A stretch of DNA of 20,828 bases from Acidobacteriota bacterium (GTDB lineage Bacteria > Acidobacteriota > Polarisedimenticolia > Gp22-AA2), in contig JACOUZ010000261.1 of NCBI GenBank assembly GCA_016177515.1, forward strand, positions 1 through 20,828. The letters are read 5' to 3'. Shown piece by piece: positions 16,604-20,828 of this stretch (its first letter is position 1; each line of letters begins with the position of its first letter). Under the pieces are notes generated by a model, which worked only from the letters and a program-made list of their open reading frames with translations, did no database searches and was not told where the DNA came from. Made by a program: the position numbers and the translations under genes.

Positions 16604-17056
16604 TCACTCCGTGGTCGCGATGTCCGGCGCGTTCTCCAGGGCCGAGCGCAGCGTGTGCCAGGCCAGGGTGGCGCACTTCACCCGGACGGGAAACTCGCGC
16701 ACGCCGCCGAACACCACCAGCTTGCCCAGCGCCGCCGCGTCGGGCGCGCCCGCGACCCCGGTCAGCAGGCGGTGGAATTCCCGGAACATCTCCTCGGCGT
16801 GCTCGCGCGTCCTGCCCTTCAGGCTCTCGGTCATCATCGAGGCGGACGCCTTGGAGATGGCGCACCCCGAGCCCTGGAAGCGGATGTCCTGCACCACTCC
16901 GTCCTGCATCTCCAGCTGAACGGTGACCCGGTCGCCGCACAGCGGGTTGAACCCCTCCGCGCGGCGGTTGGCCCCGGGCAGCGCGCCGAAGTTGCGCGGC
17001 TGCCGGTTGTGGTCGAGAATCACCTCCTGGTAGAGATCGCCCAGATCAGGCGTCAT
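16604..17056 (-). CDS. sufU: SufU, zinc-dependent sulfurtransferase for Fe-S assembly
   Basis: This 150-residue protein of the IscU/SufU fold has C40-x-D42 (NPLCGDRV), C65 (GSGCAISKAS) and C128 (VKCATLAWHT). It also has the roughly 20-residue insert between the last two cysteines that separates SufU from IscU. SufU accepts persulfide from SufS through a zinc-bound cysteine. The start overlaps the sufS stop as ATGA, so the two partners are translationally coupled. The early LYQEVILDHNRQPRNFG segment is typical. Confidence 0.95.
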   Translation of the reverse strand: MTPDLGDLYQEVILDHNRQPRNFGALPGANRRAEGFNPLCGDRVTVQLEMQDGVVQDIRFQGSGCAISKASASMMTESLKGRTREHAEEMFREFHRLLTGVAGAPDAAALGKLVVFGGVREFPVRVKCATLAWHTLRSALENAPDIATTE

Positions 17057-18342
17057 GCGCGGAAAACCTCGAGGACCCGGCGGACCCCCGCCGCCAGCGC
17101 GTCGACCTCCTCGCGCGTGTTGTACAGCGCGAAGGAGGCGCGCGCGGTGGCCGGCACCCCGAAGCGATCCATCAGCGGCTGGGTGCAGTGGTGGCCGGCG
17201 CGTATGGCGATCCCCTGCCGGTCCAGGATCGTGCCGATGTCGTGAGGGTGGACCCCATCGACGACGAACGACAGGATCCCGGTCTTCCGCCTGGCGGTGC
17301 CGACCAGCCGCACGCGGGGCAGCGCGGCGATCGTCCGCGTGGCGTAGGCGAGGACGTCGTCTTCGTGGGCGATGCAGCCGTCGCGATCGATCGACTCCAG
17401 GTAGTCGAGGGCGGCGCCCAGACCGATGACGCCCGCGATGTGCGGCGTGCCGGCCTCGAACCGGTACGGCAGCCGGTTGTAGGTCGTCTTCTCGAAGCTG
17501 ACGGAGGCGATCATGTCGCCCCCTCCCTGCCAGGGCGGCATCGCCTCGAGCAACCGCTCCCGGCCGTACAGCACGCCGATGCCGGTCGGCCCGAACAGCT
17601 TGTGCCCCGACAGCGCGTAGAAATCGCAGTCCAGGTCCCGCACGTCGACCTTCAGGTGGGGCGCCGCCTGGGCGCCGTCCAGGAGCACCGGGATGTTCCG
17701 CCGGTGGGCCATCTCGACCAGGCGCTTGACCGGGTTGATGGTCCCGAGCGCGTTGGAGACGTGCACCACCGACAGCAGGCGTGTCCTCGGGCCCAGGAGC
17801 GCCTCGAATTCGTCCAGGAGCAGCTCGCCGTCGTCGCCGATCGGCGCGACGCGCAGGCGCGCCCCCTTCTCTCCGCACAGGATCTGCCAGGGGACGATGT
17901 TCGAGTGGTGCTCCATCGTCGTGATCAGCACCTCGTCCCCGGGCCCCAGGTGCGTCCGGCCGTAGCTCTGGGCCACCAGGTTGATCGCCTCGGTGGTCCC
18001 GCGCACGAAGACGATCTCGCGGTCCAGGGCGGCGTTCAGGAAGCGCCTCACCTTCGAGCGGGTCTCCTCGTAGGCGGCGGTCGCCCGCTCGCTCAACTGG
18101 TGCAGGCCGCGGTGGATGTTGGCGTTGTCCCGGGCGTAGTAGCCCGTCAGGGCGTCGATCACGGCCCGCGGCTTCTGCGCCGTGGCGGCGTTGTCGAGGT
18201 AGACGAGGGGCCTGCCGAACACCGCCTGGTGCAGGATCGGGAAGTCCCCGCGCACGCTCTTGACATCAAAGGCCGTCTTCGCGCCGCGGGCAACCGCGCC
18301 GCCGCGCGGGGTGGAGGCGCGCAGGTCGGCCGGCGCCGTCAT
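17053..18342 (-). CDS. sufS: SufS cysteine desulfurase
   Basis: This 429-residue group II cysteine desulfurase takes sulfur from cysteine as a persulfide and releases alanine. The PLP lysine is K248 in ALSGHKLFGPTGIG and the persulfide cysteine is C386 in RAGHHCTQPLM. EHHSN (144-148) and DGAQ (222-225) provide the PLP-contacting H and D residues. An N-terminal extension of about 25 residues precedes the usual start of the family (FDVKSVRGDFPIL). The ATG at 18342 overlaps the sufD stop as ATGA, and its own stop overlaps the sufU start. Confidence 0.96.
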   Translation of the reverse strand: MTAPADLRASTPRGGAVARGAKTAFDVKSVRGDFPILHQAVFGRPLVYLDNAATAQKPRAVIDALTGYYARDNANIHRGLHQLSERATAAYEETRSKVRRFLNAALDREIVFVRGTTEAINLVAQSYGRTHLGPGDEVLITTMEHHSNIVPWQILCGEKGARLRVAPIGDDGELLLDEFEALLGPRTRLLSVVHVSNALGTINPVKRLVEMAHRRNIPVLLDGAQAAPHLKVDVRDLDCDFYALSGHKLFGPTGIGVLYGRERLLEAMPPWQGGGDMIASVSFEKTTYNRLPYRFEAGTPHIAGVIGLGAALDYLESIDRDGCIAHEDDVLAYATRTIAALPRVRLVGTARRKTGILSFVVDGVHPHDIGTILDRQGIAIRAGHHCTQPLMDRFGVPATARASFALYNTREEVDALAAGVRRVLEVFRA

Positions 18343-19694
18343 GGCTCGACCCCCGCCCCGTGCCCCTTGCGCAGCCGGGTGAACAGCAGGCATTCCAGCC
18401 CGGCGCGCAGCGGCTCGATCCGCATGCCGTGGAGCACCTCGCTCACGAACGCCTGGATGAGCAGGTTGCGCGCCGTCTCCTGGCTGATGGCGCGGGTCCG
18501 GAGGTAAAACATCGCGTCCTCGTCGATCTGCCCGATGGTCGCGGCGTGCGTGCACTTGACGTCGTCGGCCAGGATCTGCAGCCGCGGCGTGGTGTCGACC
18601 AGGGCCTCCTCCGAGACCAGCAGGTTCCTGTTCGTCTGGTGCGCGTCGCTTTTCTGGGCGTCCGGGCGCACGATGATCGTCCCGTCGAACACGCCGCGCG
18701 AGCGGTCGTCCAGGACCCCCTTGTACAGCTCGTGGCTGGCGCAGTGGGGGCTGGCGTGGTCGATCAGAGTGTGGTGATCGACGTGCTGGGAGCCGCCCGT
18801 GATGTACAGCCCGTCGAGCCGCACCTCGCCGCCGTCCGCGCCCAGGAGCGCGTGGGTGTCGTTGCGCGCCAGCTCGCCGCCCAGCGAGATGTTCCACGAG
18901 GCCAGGCGGGCGTACCGCCCCAGGTCGGCCTGCACGCGGGCGACGTGGAAGGCGCGCCCGCTCTCCCGCTGCAGCTTGTAGTGGTCGATGGCGGCGTCCT
19001 CGCCCGCCGCGATTTCGGTCACCGCGTCGGTGAAGTACAGATCGTGGCGGGGCCCGATGTAGCTCTCGACCAGGGCGGCGCGGCTCCCCCGGCCGGCGAC
19101 GATCAGGTTGCGCGGGTACGACACCACCGGCCCGTCGGGAGAGACGGTGATGAACAGGAGGTGGATCGGCTCGTCGATCGCCACCCCATCGGGGATCCGG
19201 ACAAACACGCCGTCCTGCATGAAGGCGGTGTTGAGCGCCGCGAACGGGTGCCGGTCGATGCCGGCGTGGCGCCCCAGGTGCGGCTCGATCTCGTCCCGGC
19301 GCTTCTCCAAGGCCGCCGACAGCGGCTCGATGACGACCCCTTCGGGAAGCGGCCGCAGGCGCGACAGCTTCCCGGCGTAGTGGCCGTTGATGAACACCAG
19401 GTGCGTGCACTCCCAGGGCTCGAAGGTGTAGCGCCCGATCGCCTCGGGCGTGAAACCGTTGGCGGTGAAGTCGGGCTCCGGACGGAACGGGACCCGCAGG
19501 ATGGGTAGGACGCTGGTCTTGCGCCACTCCTCCTGCCGGGAAGTGGGGAAGCCGATCTCCGCGAAGCGCGCCAGGGCGTCCCGGCGCAGCCCCAGTGTCC
19601 AGGAGCGCCTGCGGGCGGGCGTTTCCTTCTGGAGGCGGGCGAACGCCTCCAGGTACTGCTCTTTCGCGGTCTCCGCCATGCCCAGGTCTGCCAT
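18339..19694 (-). CDS. sufD: SufD, Fe-S scaffold complex subunit
   Basis: This 451-residue right-handed beta-helix protein of the SufB/SufD family has the C-terminal hallmark segments VDHHTLIDHASPHCASHELYKG, a SDAHQTNRNLL stretch and DDVKCTHAATIGQIDEDAMFYLRTRAI. It forms the SufBC2D scaffold with SufB and SufC, where clusters are built. I chose the ATG at 19694, 7 nt behind a GGGAG ribosome binding site. A GTG one codon upstream is a possible alternative. It lies 24 bp after sufC and overlaps sufS by 4 bp. Confidence 0.95.
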   Translation of the reverse strand: MADLGMAETAKEQYLEAFARLQKETPARRRSWTLGLRRDALARFAEIGFPTSRQEEWRKTSVLPILRVPFRPEPDFTANGFTPEAIGRYTFEPWECTHLVFINGHYAGKLSRLRPLPEGVVIEPLSAALEKRRDEIEPHLGRHAGIDRHPFAALNTAFMQDGVFVRIPDGVAIDEPIHLLFITVSPDGPVVSYPRNLIVAGRGSRAALVESYIGPRHDLYFTDAVTEIAAGEDAAIDHYKLQRESGRAFHVARVQADLGRYARLASWNISLGGELARNDTHALLGADGGEVRLDGLYITGGSQHVDHHTLIDHASPHCASHELYKGVLDDRSRGVFDGTIIVRPDAQKSDAHQTNRNLLVSEEALVDTTPRLQILADDVKCTHAATIGQIDEDAMFYLRTRAISQETARNLLIQAFVSEVLHGMRIEPLRAGLECLLFTRLRKGHGAGVEP

Positions 19695-19718
19695 CACCGT
19701 TCTCCCGGCGCGCCCGGC

Positions 19719-20507
<789 letters not shown>

Positions 20508-20533
20508 CCTGTCCCCCGATGCGCTGCGATCGA

Positions 20534-20828
20534 TCAGCCGACGCTGCCCTCGAGGCTGACGCCGAGCAGCTTCTGGGCCTCCACCGCGAACTCCATCGGG
20601 AGCTCGCGGAACACCTCTTTGCAGAAGCCGTTGACGATCATCGAGACGGCGTCCTCGGAGGAGATCCCCCGCTGGCGGCAGTAGAAGAGCTGGTCCACGC
20701 CGATCTTGGAGGTGGAGGCTTCGTGCTCCAGCCGGGCGGTGCTGTGCTTGACCTCGATGTACGGGAAGGTGTGGGCGCCGCACTTTTCCCCCATCAGCAG
20801 GGAGTCGCACTGCGAGTAGTTCCTGGCC
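20534..20828 (-). CDS. sufB: SufB, C-terminal part only (cut by window edge)
   Basis: Only about the last 97 residues are present, and the frame runs off the right end of the window. The visible part reads NYSQCDSLLMGEKCGAHTFP, then HSTARLEHEASTSKIG and QLFYCRQRGIS, which are unmistakable SufB C-terminal segments. SufB is the scaffold subunit on which the nascent cluster forms with SufD and SufC. The stop lies 26 bp before sufC. The operon promoter and any regulator gene lie outside the window. Confidence 0.96.
   Translation of the reverse strand, partial: ARNYSQCDSLLMGEKCGAHTFPYIEVKHSTARLEHEASTSKIGVDQLFYCRQRGISSEDAVSMIVNGFCKEVFRELPMEFAVEAQKLLGVSLEGSVG

Overview
This is a high-GC window (about two thirds G+C by eye) from a bacterial chromosome. 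The long antisense shadow ORFs, the secreted peptidases, and a complete Suf operon with both SufU and SufT would fit Acidobacteriota or a neighbouring soil phylum. That placement is inference, because no rRNA, tRNA or clade marker is present. I see no mobile element, CRISPR array, tRNA or rRNA.

Left part (1-5400, all minus strand). A class III aminotransferase of AGXT2 type, an MFS transporter and a PurD-like ATP-grasp enzyme lie in that order and are probably one operon. Upstream of them is a lipoprotein-type di-heme cytochrome c peroxidase.

Middle part (5400-12000, minus strand). A four-gene operon runs from a sigma70-like promoter at 11901-11929. It encodes a small secreted six-cysteine peptide, a DUF692 enzyme, a DUF2063 protein and a secreted prolyl oligopeptidase. 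The first three are the A, B and C components of a bufferin-like RiPP metallophore (copper-buffering peptide) system. The two junctions after the DUF692 gene are 4-bp start/stop overlaps, so the peptidase is translationally coupled to the peptide-modification genes. Two perfect GC-rich hairpins separate the precursor from the enzyme genes. A stand-alone molybdopterin oxidoreductase follows, with its own probably leaderless promoter.

Divergent part (12000-13500, plus strand). A secreted trypsin-like serine protease is read from a consensus-like promoter in the shared 415-bp intergenic region. It ends at a clear intrinsic terminator facing a minus-strand class I aminotransferase.

Right part (14800-20828). 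A Rieske non-heme iron oxygenase is on the plus strand. It converges on the minus-strand suf operon, sufB (cut by the window edge)-sufC-sufD-sufS-sufU-sufT, which assembles Fe-S clusters. Several enzymes in the window need Fe-S or other metal centres (Rieske oxygenase, molybdopterin oxidoreductase, DUF692 oxidase, di-heme peroxidase), but no shared regulation is visible.

The most interesting element is the bufferin-like operon with its coupled prolyl oligopeptidase.
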